Below are positions 27,976 through 37,657 of a stretch of DNA of 64,000 nt, one piece after another. This DNA comes from Qipengyuania xiapuensis. Lineage in GTDB: Bacteria > Pseudomonadota > Alphaproteobacteria > Sphingomonadales > Sphingomonadaceae. Location of the stretch: contig NZ_JAIGNL010000002.1 in assembly GCF_019711395.1 (NCBI RefSeq), forward strand, positions 346,001 to 410,000, given 5' to 3'. The notes under the pieces are model-generated. The model made no database searches. It worked only from the letters and a program-made list of their open reading frames with translations, and was not told where the DNA came from. Every line of letters begins with the position of its first letter. Position 1 is the first letter of the stretch. A program made the position numbers and the translations under genes.

Positions 27976-28626
27976 TCAACGTGTCGCGTTGTAGCGCAGC
28001 TGGTCCTCGGTGAGCTGGAAGCCGACGAGCAGTTCGAAGGTCGCGCGCTGGACGGCGGCACGCACTTCCGGGTCTGCCAGCGGGTCGAGCGCTGCGTCGG
28101 GATCCCCGGGCTTGCGGCGACGGGTAATCCGCTCGACGACGTCTGCGGGCAGCGTCGCATCGGCGCGATTGACGAAAGCACCGGCCTTGCCCGTTGCGCG
28201 GGCGCGCTCTTCACCGTCGGCGAAGTTCAAGGTCACGGTGCCGACGCGCTTCGTCACGACGGCCGTGCCGCCGCGAAGGACGGTCGTGAAATAGGGAAGC
28301 TCGACGGTGCGCGCACCGCGCACGTCGGTGCGGCGGGCAACAACGTCGAAGCTCGCTTCGGAATAGACCCGCTCGTTCGCCTCGTTGCAGGTTGAGGTGA
28401 GATTGGTCATCGCCGCGGTCACGTCGAGGTCAGACAGCGTCTTGGTCGCGCCGCGGAACAGCGTGACGTCGCCGGTGTAATCGGGAATGCCGACTGCGGG
28501 ACAGGCCGTACGCACAGCCGTGATACCCACTGCATTGCCCTGCACCACGAGTTCGCCGTCGGACTTGCATCCGGCAAGCGCGAGACCCATTCCAAGGGCA
28601 GTCAGGAGGCGAAAGCGATTGGTCAT
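27976..28626 (-). CDS. Uncharacterised lipoprotein
   Basis: The protein has 216 residues from the ATG at 28626, preceded by GAGGAA at ten bases. An ATG six codons earlier lies upstream of that site and is less likely. The signal ends in a lipobox with Cys20 (ALAGC). The mature part is beta-rich with VELPYFTTVLRGGTAVVTKR, and it ends in a helical region with DPEVRAAVQRATFELLVGFQLT. I recognise it only as a type often seen in sphingomonads, with no known role. It is upstream of argS by 47 bp and divergent from ispH. Confidence 0.75.
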   Translation of the reverse strand: MTNRFRLLTALGMGLALAGCKSDGELVVQGNAVGITAVRTACPAVGIPDYTGDVTLFRGATKTLSDLDVTAAMTNLTSTCNEANERVYSEASFDVVARRTDVRGARTVELPYFTTVLRGGTAVVTKRVGTVTLNFADGEERARATGKAGAFVNRADATLPADVVERITRRRKPGDPDAALDPLADPEVRAAVQRATFELLVGFQLTEDQLRYNATR

Positions 28627-28719
28627 GTCGGCGACATTCCTCATGTGTTCGTATTCAAGAGCCCTTCGGGGCGACGCGTGCCCTAGCTTGGCACGATGCA
28701 AAGCGCTAGAGGGGCACTC

Positions 28720-29706
28720 ATGAACGCCCCCTTTCCGTCCACGACACAAAATCCCTCGGGCAACGATCCGCGCCTGCCTCTGCAGCTTCTGATCGCGGCT
28801 CCGCGCGGCTTTTGCGCCGGTGTCGACCGCGCGATCGAGATCGTCGAGCGCGCGCTCGAAAAATACGGTGCGCCCGTCTACGTCCGCCACGAAATCGTCC
28901 ACAACCGCTATGTGGTCGACAGCCTGAAGGCCAAGGGCGCTATTTTCGTCGAGGAACTGGACGAAGTCCCCGACGATGTGCCCGTGGTATTCTCTGCGCA
29001 CGGCGTGCCGAAATCGGTCCCGGCAGAGGCGGAGCGCCGCAAGCTGCTCTATGTCGATGCGACCTGCCCGCTGGTGAGCAAGGTCCACCGTCAGGCCGAA
29101 CGCCAGATCGAAAAGGGTCAGCACATCCTTTTCATCGGGCATGCCGGCCACCCCGAGGTCATCGGGACCATGGGCCAGGTGCCCGAAGGACAGATCACGC
29201 TCGTCGAAACGGTCGAGGATGTGGCGGCCCTTGCGTTCACGCAGGACGACGATCTCTCCTACCTTACCCAGACCACGCTCTCGGTCGACGATACGGCGGA
29301 AATCATCGAGGCGCTCGAGGCGCGCTATCCGCAGATCGTCGCGCCGAAGGCGGAAGACATCTGCTACGCGACCAGCAACCGCCAGGCCGCAGTGAAGATC
29401 ATCGCGCCCAAGAGCGATCTCGTGCTGGTGATCGGTGCGCCAAATTCCTCGAACTCGCTTCGCCTGGTCGAAGTCGCACAGCGGCTCGGTACCGACGCGC
29501 GGCTGATCCAGCGCGCCGATGAAATTCAGCCCGAGTGGCTGGAAGGCATCGGCACCCTCGGCCTGACTGCCGGGGCCTCGGCTCCGGAGAAACTGGTGCG
29601 CGAAGTCGTCGACCGGATTTCGGAATGGCGCCTGGTGGAAGAGCACCCGATCGCCGCTGCCGAAGAGAACATGATCTTCAAGCTGCCGCGCCAGCTGACC
29701 GAATAG
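28720..29706 (+). CDS. ispH: 4-hydroxy-3-methylbut-2-enyl diphosphate reductase
   Basis: The protein has 328 residues from the ATG at 28720, with GAGGGG just upstream. An ATG eight codons earlier is also in frame. This Fe-S enzyme makes IPP and DMAPP in the last step of the MEP isoprenoid pathway. The three cluster cysteines are Cys32 in [10 protein letters not shown], Cys116 in [11 protein letters not shown] and Cys215 in [10 protein letters not shown]. thrB begins at the base after its stop. Confidence 0.96.
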   Translation: MNAPFPSTTQNPSGNDPRLPLQLLIAAPRGFCAGVDRAIEIVERALEKYGAPVYVRHEIVHNRYVVDSLKAKGAIFVEELDEVPDDVPVVFSAHGVPKSVPAEAERRKLLYVDATCPLVSKVHRQAERQIEKGQHILFIGHAGHPEVIGTMGQVPEGQITLVETVEDVAALAFTQDDDLSYLTQTTLSVDDTAEIIEALEARYPQIVAPKAEDICYATSNRQAAVKIIAPKSDLVLVIGAPNSSNSLRLVEVAQRLGTDARLIQRADEIQPEWLEGIGTLGLTAGASAPEKLVREVVDRISEWRLVEEHPIAAAEENMIFKLPRQLTE

Positions 29707-30657
29707 GTGGCGGTCTACACGCATCTCGGCGCCGAGGACCTGGCGCGCCTGATCGCGGAGTACGATGTCGGCGAGCTGACTTCCGCGAAGGGCATCGCCG
29801 AGGGCATCTCCAATTCCAACTGGCTCATCGAGACCAGCCGCGGCCGTTACATCCTGACGATGTACGAGCGCCGCATCGACACGGCGCAGTTGCCCTTCTT
29901 CCTCGGCCTGCTGGACCATCTCGCGGCCAATGGCTGTGCGGTGCCTGCAACCATTCACGACCGCTCGGGTGCTGGGTTCCGGCAGTTCGACGGCAAGGCG
30001 GTCGCCTTGATCGAGTTCCTGCCGGGCGTTTCCCCGACCGAACCGACGGCAGGGCAGGCAGAGGCGGTCGGAGCGGCGCTTGCGAAGGTGCATCTCGCGG
30101 CGCAGGATTTCGGCATGGATCGGGCGAACGACCTCGCGCCCGCCGATACTCTGGCCGTGCTCGAGAAATGCGGCGAAGACGCACTTGCAGGGATCGATCC
30201 AGCCCTCCCCGACATCCTGCCGCGGGCGCGCGCACTGGTTGCGGGCTGGCCGACGGACCTGCCGCGGTCTGTGATCCACTCCGACCTCTTTCCAGACAAC
30301 GTCCTCATGCTGGGCAGCAAGGTCTCGGGAATGATCGACTTCTATTTCGCGTGCAACGACGCCATGGCCTACGACCTCGCCGTCACGCACGCAGCCTGGT
30401 GCTTTCCGGGCGGCACCTTTGCACCCGAACTCGGGAAAGCACTCGTCTCGGGATACGAGAAGGTTCGCCCGCTCGGTGAGGATGAACGCGAGGCACTTCC
30501 GCTGCTCGCACAAGGGGCATGCCAGCGCTTCGTCGCCAGCCGCGCGGAGGACTGGCTCGACACGCCCGCCGACGCCCATGTCCTGCGCAAGGACCCCATG
30601 GACTTCGTCCGGCGCTGGGATTTTTACGCCGAGAAGGGCGCTGAAGCGTTTTCCTGA
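29707..30657 (+). CDS. thrB: Homoserine kinase, ThrB type II (APH/choline kinase fold)
   Basis: The protein has 316 residues from a GTG that directly abuts the ispH stop. SAKGIAEGISNSNWLIET begins the kinase fold. VIHSDLFPDNVLM carries the catalytic aspartate of the Brenner motif, and SGMIDFYFACND the metal-binding aspartate. It phosphorylates homoserine in threonine synthesis and belongs to the family related to aminoglycoside phosphotransferases, as is usual in alphaproteobacteria. ispH-thrB-rnhA is a known neighbourhood there. Confidence 0.93.
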   Translation: MAVYTHLGAEDLARLIAEYDVGELTSAKGIAEGISNSNWLIETSRGRYILTMYERRIDTAQLPFFLGLLDHLAANGCAVPATIHDRSGAGFRQFDGKAVALIEFLPGVSPTEPTAGQAEAVGAALAKVHLAAQDFGMDRANDLAPADTLAVLEKCGEDALAGIDPALPDILPRARALVAGWPTDLPRSVIHSDLFPDNVLMLGSKVSGMIDFYFACNDAMAYDLAVTHAAWCFPGGTFAPELGKALVSGYEKVRPLGEDEREALPLLAQGACQRFVASRAEDWLDTPADAHVLRKDPMDFVRRWDFYAEKGAEAFS

Positions 30658-30684
30658 CGCGCATCCCGCGCTAGGGGCGCAAGC

Positions 30685-31131
30685 ATGAAGCGGGTCGAGA
30701 TATTCACCGATGGCGCATGCAAGGGCAATCCCGGCCCCGGGGGCTGGGGCGCGCTGCTGCGCATGGGACGGCATGAAAAGGAAATGTCGGGCGGTGAAGC
30801 GGACACTACAAATAACCGGATGGAGATGACCGCAGCTATCCGCGCCCTATCGGCGCTGATCGAGCCTTGCGAAGTCGAACTCTACACCGACAGCAAGTAC
30901 CTGATCGACGGTATCACGAAGTGGGTGCACGGCTGGAAAAAGCGCGGCTGGGTGAATGCCAGCAAGAAGCCGGTGCGCAATGCCGACCTATGGCATGACC
31001 TGATCGATCTGACCGGGCGCCACCGGGTAGAATGGCATTGGGTAAAGGGTCACGCGGGCCACCCGGAAAACGAACGGGTGGATAGCCTCGCCAGCGACGC
31101 CGCCGAAGCGATCGCCGCTGGCGGAAGCTAG
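30685..31131 (+). CDS. rnhA: Ribonuclease HI
   Basis: The protein has 148 residues. The acidic active site is visible as [27 protein letters not shown] and [12 protein letters not shown], with the last aspartate in [12 protein letters not shown]. The basic protrusion [20 protein letters not shown] is present. It cuts RNA in RNA-DNA hybrids. It is 27 bp downstream of thrB and convergent with the small DUF1508 gene. Confidence 0.96.
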   Translation: MKRVEIFTDGACKGNPGPGGWGALLRMGRHEKEMSGGEADTTNNRMEMTAAIRALSALIEPCEVELYTDSKYLIDGITKWVHGWKKRGWVNASKKPVRNADLWHDLIDLTGRHRVEWHWVKGHAGHPENERVDSLASDAAEAIAAGGS

Positions 31132-31137
31132 TTAGGA

Positions 31138-31314
31138 TCAGCTCTCGTCAACCGTTTCGGCGCCCGGGCCGTTCTTCTTGATCGATTCGATGGCGTTCTT
31201 GGCGCTGGCCTTCGAGCTGTAGCCCTCGGTCCAGAACATCGTTTCCGAATTGTACATGAAATAAGCGACGTATTCGCCCTTCTTGTTCTGCTTGATCTTG
31301 AAGTGGTGCGCCAT
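31138..31314 (-). CDS. Small DUF1508 (YegP-like) protein
   Basis: The frame encodes 58 residues, starting MAHHFKIKQNKKGEYVAYFM and ending GPGAETVDES. The pattern Phe-x-Ile near the N-terminus, then GYSSKASAKNAIESIKKN, is a single DUF1508 unit. E. coli YegP has two. The rest is an alpha-beta-beta-beta fold with no catalytic residues. An AGCCTTTC stretch precedes the ATG. It stands alone, with its stop 6 bp from the end of rnhA on the opposite strand. Its function is unknown. Confidence 0.88.
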   Translation of the reverse strand: MAHHFKIKQNKKGEYVAYFMYNSETMFWTEGYSSKASAKNAIESIKKNGPGAETVDES

Positions 31315-31375
31315 CGAAAGGCTCTCCCGATAATTGTGAATGGGTCGCGCACCCTAACAAATGATACGCTCTTGG

Positions 31376-32473
31376 CTAGGCAAAGCGTGCAGGATCGTAG
31401 AGCGAAGCATCAAGCTTCTCGGTCATTGCATCCCTGCCCGCCCCGAGAAGCAGTTGCGCGGCAAGGCGCGCGGCGGCGGGAGAGGTCTGGATTCCGTAAC
31501 CGCCCTGCCCGGCAAACCAGGCGAAGCCTTCGACCTGGGGATCGCGCCCGTAGACCGGCAGCCGGTCGGGCGAGAAACTGCGCAGCCCCGCCCAGCGACG
31601 TTCGACAGCCTCGATCCGGCAGTCGACGACCTGCTGGAACCGGTCGATCGCAGTAGCCACATCGATCTCTTCGGGTGCGGCATCGCAGGGCTCACAGGGT
31701 ATCTCGTCATGCGGGCTCAGCCACAGGCGCCCCGCCTCCGGCTTGAAGTAGAATTGCCCCGATATATCCAGCACGAGCGGCTGGTCGGCAGGCACGACGG
31801 GATCGATACGCAATTGCACCACGGTGCGTCTTAGTGGTCCGATGCCGAGCGGACGAGCGCCCGCAAGCTGTGCGAGACTGTCGGCCCATGCGCCTGCCGC
31901 GTCGACCACCCAGCTCGCCTTATAGGTGCCGCCAGCAGCAGTTTTGATGGTCCAGTGGGCATCTTTCCGAGAAAGGCTATCGACCCGCGCCCGGCATTCA
32001 AGGTCCACCCCGGCCTTGCGCGCACGCGCGAGAAAATGCGCGTGGAGACCGGCCACATCGATATCCGCGCAGGCAGGCTCCCAGACAGCTTCGGTCCAGT
32101 CCTCGCGCAGGCCGAGGACTTTCTCGGCGAGCGTTTCGCGGTGCAGCCGCTCGATCGTTGCGCCGGTATTGCCGAACCGCTCCATGAACCGATCGAGCGC
32201 GCCCGCGTCTTCCTGCCGCCCGATATAAAGCGCCCCGCGCTGGTGGAGAAAACCGTTGTCGCGCAGGTAATCGCCCGAGGCGAGCGTCAGCGGGACGATC
32301 TCCGGCCCGCCGTAACATTCTTCCCAGAAGGCCGCCGACCTGCCGGTGGAATGGTAGCCGGGACGGTCCTCGGCCTCGAGCAGGAGCACTTTCGCCCCGC
32401 CCGCGGCCAGTTCCGCAGCAAGGCTCGCACCGGCAATCCCGGCTCCGACAATGGCGAAATCGTAAGTCGTCAC
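31376..32473 (-). CDS. FAD-dependent oxidoreductase, DAO family
   Basis: The protein has 365 residues. An N-terminal dinucleotide-binding motif (FAIVGAGIAGASLAAELA) is followed by LLLEAEDRPGYHSTGRSAA, a DAO-family FAD signature. The C-terminal substrate domain ends with FAWFAGQGGYGIQTSPAAARL. Such enzymes oxidise amino or hydroxy acids, and the exact substrate cannot be told. The start overlaps the end of the hydrolase gene by four bases, so the two form an operon. Confidence 0.88.
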   Translation of the reverse strand: MTTYDFAIVGAGIAGASLAAELAAGGAKVLLLEAEDRPGYHSTGRSAAFWEECYGGPEIVPLTLASGDYLRDNGFLHQRGALYIGRQEDAGALDRFMERFGNTGATIERLHRETLAEKVLGLREDWTEAVWEPACADIDVAGLHAHFLARARKAGVDLECRARVDSLSRKDAHWTIKTAAGGTYKASWVVDAAGAWADSLAQLAGARPLGIGPLRRTVVQLRIDPVVPADQPLVLDISGQFYFKPEAGRLWLSPHDEIPCEPCDAAPEEIDVATAIDRFQQVVDCRIEAVERRWAGLRSFSPDRLPVYGRDPQVEGFAWFAGQGGYGIQTSPAAARLAAQLLLGAGRDAMTEKLDASLYDPARFA

Positions 32474-33462
32474 TGCCTTGCGGGCACCACCCGGTCGAGG
32501 AACTCGGTGATGCCGTCCATCGCGCGGCGGCGAACCCCGTCTACTTCACGCAGGATCTCGTGATGCGCCTCTGGCCCGAATGAGATCAATTCGCCCTTGG
32601 GGAACCTGCCGGCAGCGCGCGCTGCGGCCTCGTGCTTCACCAGCTTGTCATTCTCGGTGGAGATCACGAGCACCGGGACATCAACCGCCTCCATGGCGCC
32701 GGACGCTTCGAGTTCGCGGGTCGAGGCATAGGCGCGCTCGACCCATCCCCAGCTGCCCGGTCCCATGGCCAGTTCGGGCCGTTTCTCGCGCCACCACAAT
32801 TCATCCTCGTAGCGATCGTCATCATGGGTCAGGAGGTCGCGGCGGCGCGCGGGCATCTCGCCAGGCTTCTCGCTCCACTTCCACGCAGGGCGCGTGGGGG
32901 AGCCGATCTTTGTCATTACCTTGGCCACCGAATGCAGCATCGCGAGCGGAAGCGGCGGTCCGGCCATGCCGAGCATGGGAGCGGAAAGGACAACAGCGTC
33001 GGGCTTCACAACGCCATCTACCAAAGCGCGGGCCACGATATGGCCGCCCATCGAGTGTGCTGCGAGCACATGCGGGCCCGGTGTTTCGGCGACCCAGCCG
33101 TCCCAGAAATGCTTCAGGTCCGCGACCCAGTCGTCGAAATCGTCGACATGACCGGTCAATGCATCGTCGCCCAACCGGCCCGAGCCGGCCTGCCCCCGCC
33201 AGTCGGCCGCCGTTACCCTCCAGCCGGCACGGTGCAACTCCTCGAGGCTCTCGAGGTACTTTTCGTAGAAATCGCCGCGTCCGGGAAGGAACAGGATGGA
33301 ACCACGCGCAGGCTCGGAACCCGCGGGCCAGTCGATCCGGCGAAGCTCGTGGCCGTCCTCCGCCTGCCAGCGGCTTTCGCTGGCAAGGGGCGGAATGGCA
33401 CGCCTGTCGATCGGCTTTTCGATAGTCTCGGCGATTGCAACCTCCGTCTCACCGGTCGTCAT
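32470..33462 (-). CDS. Alpha/beta hydrolase, lysophospholipase-like
   Basis: The protein has 330 residues with no signal peptide. Its serine-hydrolase motifs are GRGDFYEKY at the oxyanion region, AHSMGG with nucleophile Ser137, a likely acid in VLVISTENDKLVK, and a histidine in GPEAHHEILRE. The layout fits the PldB/monoacylglycerol lipase branch (Hydrolase_4). It is coupled to the FAD oxidoreductase and divergent from cpaA. A short palindrome (33465-33478) lies just before its start. Confidence 0.88.
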   Translation of the reverse strand: MTTGETEVAIAETIEKPIDRRAIPPLASESRWQAEDGHELRRIDWPAGSEPARGSILFLPGRGDFYEKYLESLEELHRAGWRVTAADWRGQAGSGRLGDDALTGHVDDFDDWVADLKHFWDGWVAETPGPHVLAAHSMGGHIVARALVDGVVKPDAVVLSAPMLGMAGPPLPLAMLHSVAKVMTKIGSPTRPAWKWSEKPGEMPARRRDLLTHDDDRYEDELWWREKRPELAMGPGSWGWVERAYASTRELEASGAMEAVDVPVLVISTENDKLVKHEAAARAAGRFPKGELISFGPEAHHEILREVDGVRRRAMDGITEFLDRVVPARQ

Positions 33463-33464
33463 GG

Positions 33465-33478
33465 TTACTCTTTAGTAA
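33465..33478. promoter_or_regulatory. Short palindrome in the hydrolase/cpaA divergent region
   Basis: TTACTCTTTAGTAA has perfect 5-bp arms (TTACT and AGTAA) around four bases. It is 3 bp from the hydrolase start and 47 bp from the cpaA start. It could be an operator or promoter element; no known factor is assigned. Confidence 0.3.
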
Positions 33479-33524
33479 GCATGTTTGGGTAGGCCAGCCC
33501 TCGAAACAACTTCGAAGGCAGGTC

Positions 33525-34238
33525 ATGGACCAAGAGATTTTCACCTACGTTCTGCTCGGCGCCTTGGCAATCGCGCTGCTGGTTGCCGCGTTCACCGACC
33601 TCAAGAGCCGGACGATCGGGAACAAGCTCAACATCGCAATCGCTGCTGGCGCTCCCCTGTTCTGGTGGGCCAGCGGCATGTCGCTGTGGCCGGACGTCGC
33701 CATCCAGGTCGGCATCGCGGCGGCCACCTTCGTTGTTTGCTGTGCCTTCTTCGCCATCCGCCAGATGGGCGGCGGCGACGTGAAACTGCTCACCGCGCTG
33801 GCGCTGTGGTTCCCGCCGACCAACTTCGTCGGCCTCATCCTCATCATGGCAATGGTCGGCTGGGTGCTGACGCTGGCCATGGGCATCTGGGGTGTCGCGC
33901 GTTCGAACGTGCTCGGCGCAAAGCCGATCCGCGACACCTTCATCCTGGTGGCCTGCACGCTCATCGCGGCGAACTTCGCAAGTGCCGTGCTGGGCGGGCC
34001 GAAGCTCGCCGTGCCGGGCAGCGTCATGGAGGCGATCTCGACAAGCGCAGCCGGTCCGCTCGCCATCGCCATGATCCCCATCGCGATCCTCGCCGTGGTG
34101 ACCCTGGTGTCGATTCGAATCATCCGTCGTCACAAGCACCAGCCGCGTGTTCCTTACGGCCTCGCCATCTCGATTGCGGGCCTCTGGATCGTCGGCGGCG
34201 TCTTTCTGACGAGTTTTTCTGCACCTGTGGCGGGCTGA
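33525..34238 (+). CDS. cpaA: Prepilin peptidase of the tad pilus locus
   Basis: The protein has 237 residues from the ATG at 33525 (AAGGCAGG upstream). Thirty earlier in-frame codons are not conserved. It is a membrane-embedded aspartic protease (A24) that trims Flp-type prepilins. The two catalytic aspartates are Asp25 in FTDLKSRTIGN and Asp85 in GGGDVKLLTA. It is longer than typical CpaA of about 170 residues, with extra C-terminal membrane segments including AISIAGLWIVGGVFL. It opens the pilus assembly locus, with 92 bp before cpaB. Confidence 0.92.
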   Translation: MDQEIFTYVLLGALAIALLVAAFTDLKSRTIGNKLNIAIAAGAPLFWWASGMSLWPDVAIQVGIAAATFVVCCAFFAIRQMGGGDVKLLTALALWFPPTNFVGLILIMAMVGWVLTLAMGIWGVARSNVLGAKPIRDTFILVACTLIAANFASAVLGGPKLAVPGSVMEAISTSAAGPLAIAMIPIAILAVVTLVSIRIIRRHKHQPRVPYGLAISIAGLWIVGGVFLTSFSAPVAG

Positions 34239-34330
34239 AAACCCGATTTTAACCAATCGCCACTTAGACACGGAAACCATAGTCGCCCGCATCCGATTCC
34301 AAGCGGGCCATACGAGGGGGCTTAATAGCC

Positions 34331-35407
34331 ATGGATAGGAAGAAGCTGGTTCTGTTGGTAGGCGCACTGGTCATTGCGATCGGTACTGCTCTTGTTGCCC
34401 GCAGCATGTTCGCTGGAGCCTCTGCTCCGAACGCCCAGGCCGCAGCGGTTGTCGAACCGCAGGGGCCGAAGGTTCTCGTCGCGCAGCGTGCTCTGCCGAC
34501 CGGCACCATCATCACCGCAGATGCAATCGGCTACCAGCTGTGGCCGGAAGAACTGGTCCAGAACGCCTACTTCCTCGACGGGGAAGCAGACGTCTCGAAG
34601 CTGATCGGCACCGTTGTCCGCCATCCGGTTACCGCAGGTGAGCCGGTGACGCAGGGTTCGCTGGTGAGCCCGGGCGACCGCGGCTTCCTCGCAGCAGCCC
34701 TTACGCCGGGCATGCGCGCAGTCACTGTCCCCGTGGACGCGAAGAGCGGCGTTGCCGGCTTCGTCTTCCCTGGCGACCGTGTAGACATGGTCCTCACGCA
34801 GACCGTGCAGGGTGAAGAAGGTGCTCCGCTGAAAACGTCGGAAACCATCCTTCGTAACCTTCGCATTCTCGCGACCGACCAGTCGACCACGCAGACGACT
34901 GTCGACGGCAAGACCCAGGTCAAGGCCTTCCGCACGGTTACTCTCGAAGTGACGCCGACCATCGCAGAGAAGGTCGCAGTCGCCCAGACGATCGGTACGC
35001 TGAGCCTTGCGCTGCGTTCGCTCGCCGACAACGAGAACGAACTCGAACGCGCCCTCGCCTCCGGTGAGCTCGTCATCCCCGACGACGCAACCCCGGAAGA
35101 AGAGGAACGCCTGCTGCGCGAAGTCGCTGCACGTCCCGACGATGCCAAGGGCACCTATGTCACCGGCGGCGATGTCTCGCGCTTCCAGCGTAGCTCGATG
35201 CCCGCACAGTCCCGCCCGCGCGGCGGTGCAGGCGGCAACGGCGGCGCAGCCCAGGTCCGCACCGGCGGTCCGACCGTGATCGTTACCCGCGGCAAGACCG
35301 CAGAACGCGTCACCGTGGGCCGTGCAGGAGCACTCAACGCCTCGGTCGCTAGTGGAACTCGCAACGCCGGCAACACCGTTCCGGTCGCGCTGAGCACCGT
35401 TCGCTAA
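34331..35407 (+). CDS. cpaB: Flp pilus assembly protein CpaB (RcpC)
   Basis: The protein has 358 residues. An N-terminal membrane anchor (LVLLVGALVIAIGTALVA) leads to a SAF domain, where LVAQRALPTGTIITADAIGY begins. The RcpC/CpaB domain follows, with VSPGDRGFLAAALTPGMRAV and VFPGDRVDMVLTQ. A Gly/Arg-rich tail ends the protein. CpaB works in the periplasm with the secretin. A GAGGGGG ribosome site lies 10 bp upstream. Confidence 0.94.
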   Translation: MDRKKLVLLVGALVIAIGTALVARSMFAGASAPNAQAAAVVEPQGPKVLVAQRALPTGTIITADAIGYQLWPEELVQNAYFLDGEADVSKLIGTVVRHPVTAGEPVTQGSLVSPGDRGFLAAALTPGMRAVTVPVDAKSGVAGFVFPGDRVDMVLTQTVQGEEGAPLKTSETILRNLRILATDQSTTQTTVDGKTQVKAFRTVTLEVTPTIAEKVAVAQTIGTLSLALRSLADNENELERALASGELVIPDDATPEEEERLLREVAARPDDAKGTYVTGGDVSRFQRSSMPAQSRPRGGAGGNGGAAQVRTGGPTVIVTRGKTAERVTVGRAGALNASVASGTRNAGNTVPVALSTVR

Positions 35408-35447
35408 TCCGATGATCAAGACAGGAAGCCATTCAGGGGGCCATTCC

Positions 35448-36989
35448 ATGAAACGTCGTCTTACCGCTAAATTGCTGCTCGCCGGCCTGGCGCTCGCGCC
35501 TCTGGCAGCAGTCCCGACGAACGTGGCCACGGCCCAGTCGGTCGTCAGCCCGAGCCAGGAGATCGTTCTTTCGATCGGCCGCGGCGAACTCGTCAACGTG
35601 CCCGGCAACATGGCCGATGTGTTCATCTCGAACGATGCCGTCGCCGATGTGCAGGTGAAGTCGCAGCGCCAGCTGTACCTGTTCGGCAAGGGATCGGGTG
35701 AAACCACCGTCTATGCCAGCAACGCTGCAGGCGACATCATCTGGGCAGCCAACGTCCGCGTCGGCTCGAACATCGGCAGCATCGACCAGATGCTTTCGCT
35801 GGCAATGCCGCAGGCCAAGATCAACGTCGCCACGATGGGCACCAACACGGTGCTCCTGACCGGCACGGTCGCCGCTCCCGAAGATGCAGCCGACGCCCAG
35901 GCGCTGGTCGAAGCATATGTCGGTGAAGGCACCAACGTCATCAGCCGCCTGCGCATGGCAACGCCGCTGCAGGTCAACCTGCAGGTCCGCATCGCCGAAG
36001 TCAGCCGCAGTGTTGTCCGCGCCATCGGCGTGAACCTCGCCTCGGTCGACGCATCGAGCGGCTTCAAGATCGGGGTCGGCCAGGGCTCGGGTTCGTGGAT
36101 CCCGCAGTATACGCCTGGCTCGCCCGCCGGTCTCGGCGTCGGTCTCACCGAAGGTCCCGACGGGGCCACGGTGATCCCGGGCAGCGAACAGGGTACGACC
36201 CTCGGCGTCGAGGGCAACCTCCTCGGTCTCGATATCGCGTCGGCGCTCGACCTTGCCGAAACGCAGGGCCTCGTGACCACGCTGTCGCAGCCGAACCTGA
36301 CCGCGCTTTCGGGCGAAACGGCCGAGTTCCTTGCCGGTGGCGAATTCCCGATCCCGCTCAGCGGCGGTCTGGGCACCACCACCATCGAGTACAAGAACTA
36401 CGGCGTCAGCCTCGCTTACACGCCGACGGTTCTGGCCAATGGCCGCATCTCGATCCGCGTGCGACCGGAAGTGTCGGAACTCTCGAGCCAGGGCGCCATC
36501 ACGCTCAACGGCTTCCAGATCCCGGCTCTGATCACTCGCCGTGCGGAAACGACCGTGGAACTCGGCTCCGGCCAGAGCTTCATGATCGCCGGCCTGCTGT
36601 CCAACAGCTCGCAGAACACGATCGAGAAAGCTCCGGGCCTCGGCGACGTGCCCATCCTTGGCAACCTGTTCCGCTCGACCAACTATCGCAAGGGCGAAAC
36701 CGAACTCGTGATCGTAGTGACGCCTTATCTGGTGAAGCCGGTCAACGCCAACGAGATCAAGCTGCCGACGGACGGCTATCTCAAGCCGACCGAGCTCCAG
36801 CGTCTGGTCACGCTGCGCGAATCCGGCAGCATTTCGGGCCAGCAGCGTCCGATGCCTTCGGCAAGTGGCAGCGATGCCGCCCCGCAGGTCTCGCAGGCCG
36901 AGCAGGACGAAGCCCAGGTGGCAATGCCCGCCGAGGCTCGCCGTAACGAGAAGACCGCGGCTGCCAAGCCCGGCTTCAGCTTCGAATAA
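35448..36989 (+). CDS. cpaC: Tad pilus secretin CpaC (RcpA)
   Basis: The protein has 513 residues from the ATG at 35448. A signal peptide (RLTAKLLLAGLALAPLAAV) is followed by the pilus-formation N-terminal domain (IGRGELVNVPGNMADVFIS). A BON-like segment comes next, then the secretin domain with LPNLTALSGETAEF-type and VPILGNLFRSTNYRKGETE motifs and VTPYLVKPV. It forms the outer-membrane pilus channel. A GGGGG ribosome site precedes the start. Confidence 0.95.
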   Translation: MKRRLTAKLLLAGLALAPLAAVPTNVATAQSVVSPSQEIVLSIGRGELVNVPGNMADVFISNDAVADVQVKSQRQLYLFGKGSGETTVYASNAAGDIIWAANVRVGSNIGSIDQMLSLAMPQAKINVATMGTNTVLLTGTVAAPEDAADAQALVEAYVGEGTNVISRLRMATPLQVNLQVRIAEVSRSVVRAIGVNLASVDASSGFKIGVGQGSGSWIPQYTPGSPAGLGVGLTEGPDGATVIPGSEQGTTLGVEGNLLGLDIASALDLAETQGLVTTLSQPNLTALSGETAEFLAGGEFPIPLSGGLGTTTIEYKNYGVSLAYTPTVLANGRISIRVRPEVSELSSQGAITLNGFQIPALITRRAETTVELGSGQSFMIAGLLSNSSQNTIEKAPGLGDVPILGNLFRSTNYRKGETELVIVVTPYLVKPVNANEIKLPTDGYLKPTELQRLVTLRESGSISGQQRPMPSASGSDAAPQVSQAEQDEAQVAMPAEARRNEKTAAAKPGFSFE

Positions 36990-37003
36990 GGGAGACGAGT
37001 ATC

Positions 37004-37654
37004 ATGCGTATCAACATCACTCGCAAACTCGCCGCTCCGCTGGCAGCCTCGCTTGCTCTCACGCTGGGTGCATGTGGCGGCGTCAACATGGACAACCGCA
37101 CGCTCTACAGCGTCAAGCAGCCGGTGGTCGAACGCTCGAACTTCGTGCTCGACGTGAACACCTCTGCCGACGGCCTGCCCGTCAGCGAACAGCAGCGTCT
37201 TGCCGGCTGGTTCGAAAGCATGGGCCTTCGCTACGGCGACCGCCTGTCGATCGACGATGCAGGTAACAGCCTTGCCGTTCGCGACGACGTCGAAGCGCTG
37301 GCCGGCCGTTACGGTATCCTGGTCGCAGAAGGCGCCCCGGTAACCGCAGGTCGTGCATCGCCGGGTCAGGCCCGCGTGGTCATCACCCGCTCCAGCGCAT
37401 CGGTTCCGGGCTGCCCGGACTGGTCGCATACGGCCGAAGGCAACGACAAGAACTCGACCAACCCTAATTACGGCTGCGCAACCAACAGCAACCTTGCTGC
37501 CATGGTCGCCAATCCGGAAGACCTCATCGCAGGTCAGCAGGGTACGGGCGAGACGGTCGTGACCACTTCCACCAAGGCTATCCAAACCTATCGCGATGCA
37601 GAGCCGACGGGTGCCGGTGGCCTGCCTGAAATCAACACCGAAGGAGGCAACTGA
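37004..37654 (+). CDS. cpaD: Pilus assembly lipoprotein CpaD
   Basis: The protein has 216 residues. The signal ends in a lipobox with Cys24 (LTLGAC). The body matches the CpaD family, with VERSNFVLDVNTSADGLPVS, LAGWFESMGLRYGDRLSIDD and CPDWSHTAEGNDKNSTNPNY. CpaD is an outer-membrane lipoprotein that probably acts as a pilotin or stabiliser of the secretin. It lies between cpaC and cpaE with gaps of 14 and 3 bp. Confidence 0.93.
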   Translation: MRINITRKLAAPLAASLALTLGACGGVNMDNRTLYSVKQPVVERSNFVLDVNTSADGLPVSEQQRLAGWFESMGLRYGDRLSIDDAGNSLAVRDDVEALAGRYGILVAEGAPVTAGRASPGQARVVITRSSASVPGCPDWSHTAEGNDKNSTNPNYGCATNSNLAAMVANPEDLIAGQQGTGETVVTTSTKAIQTYRDAEPTGAGGLPEINTEGGN

Positions 37655-37657
37655 GCC

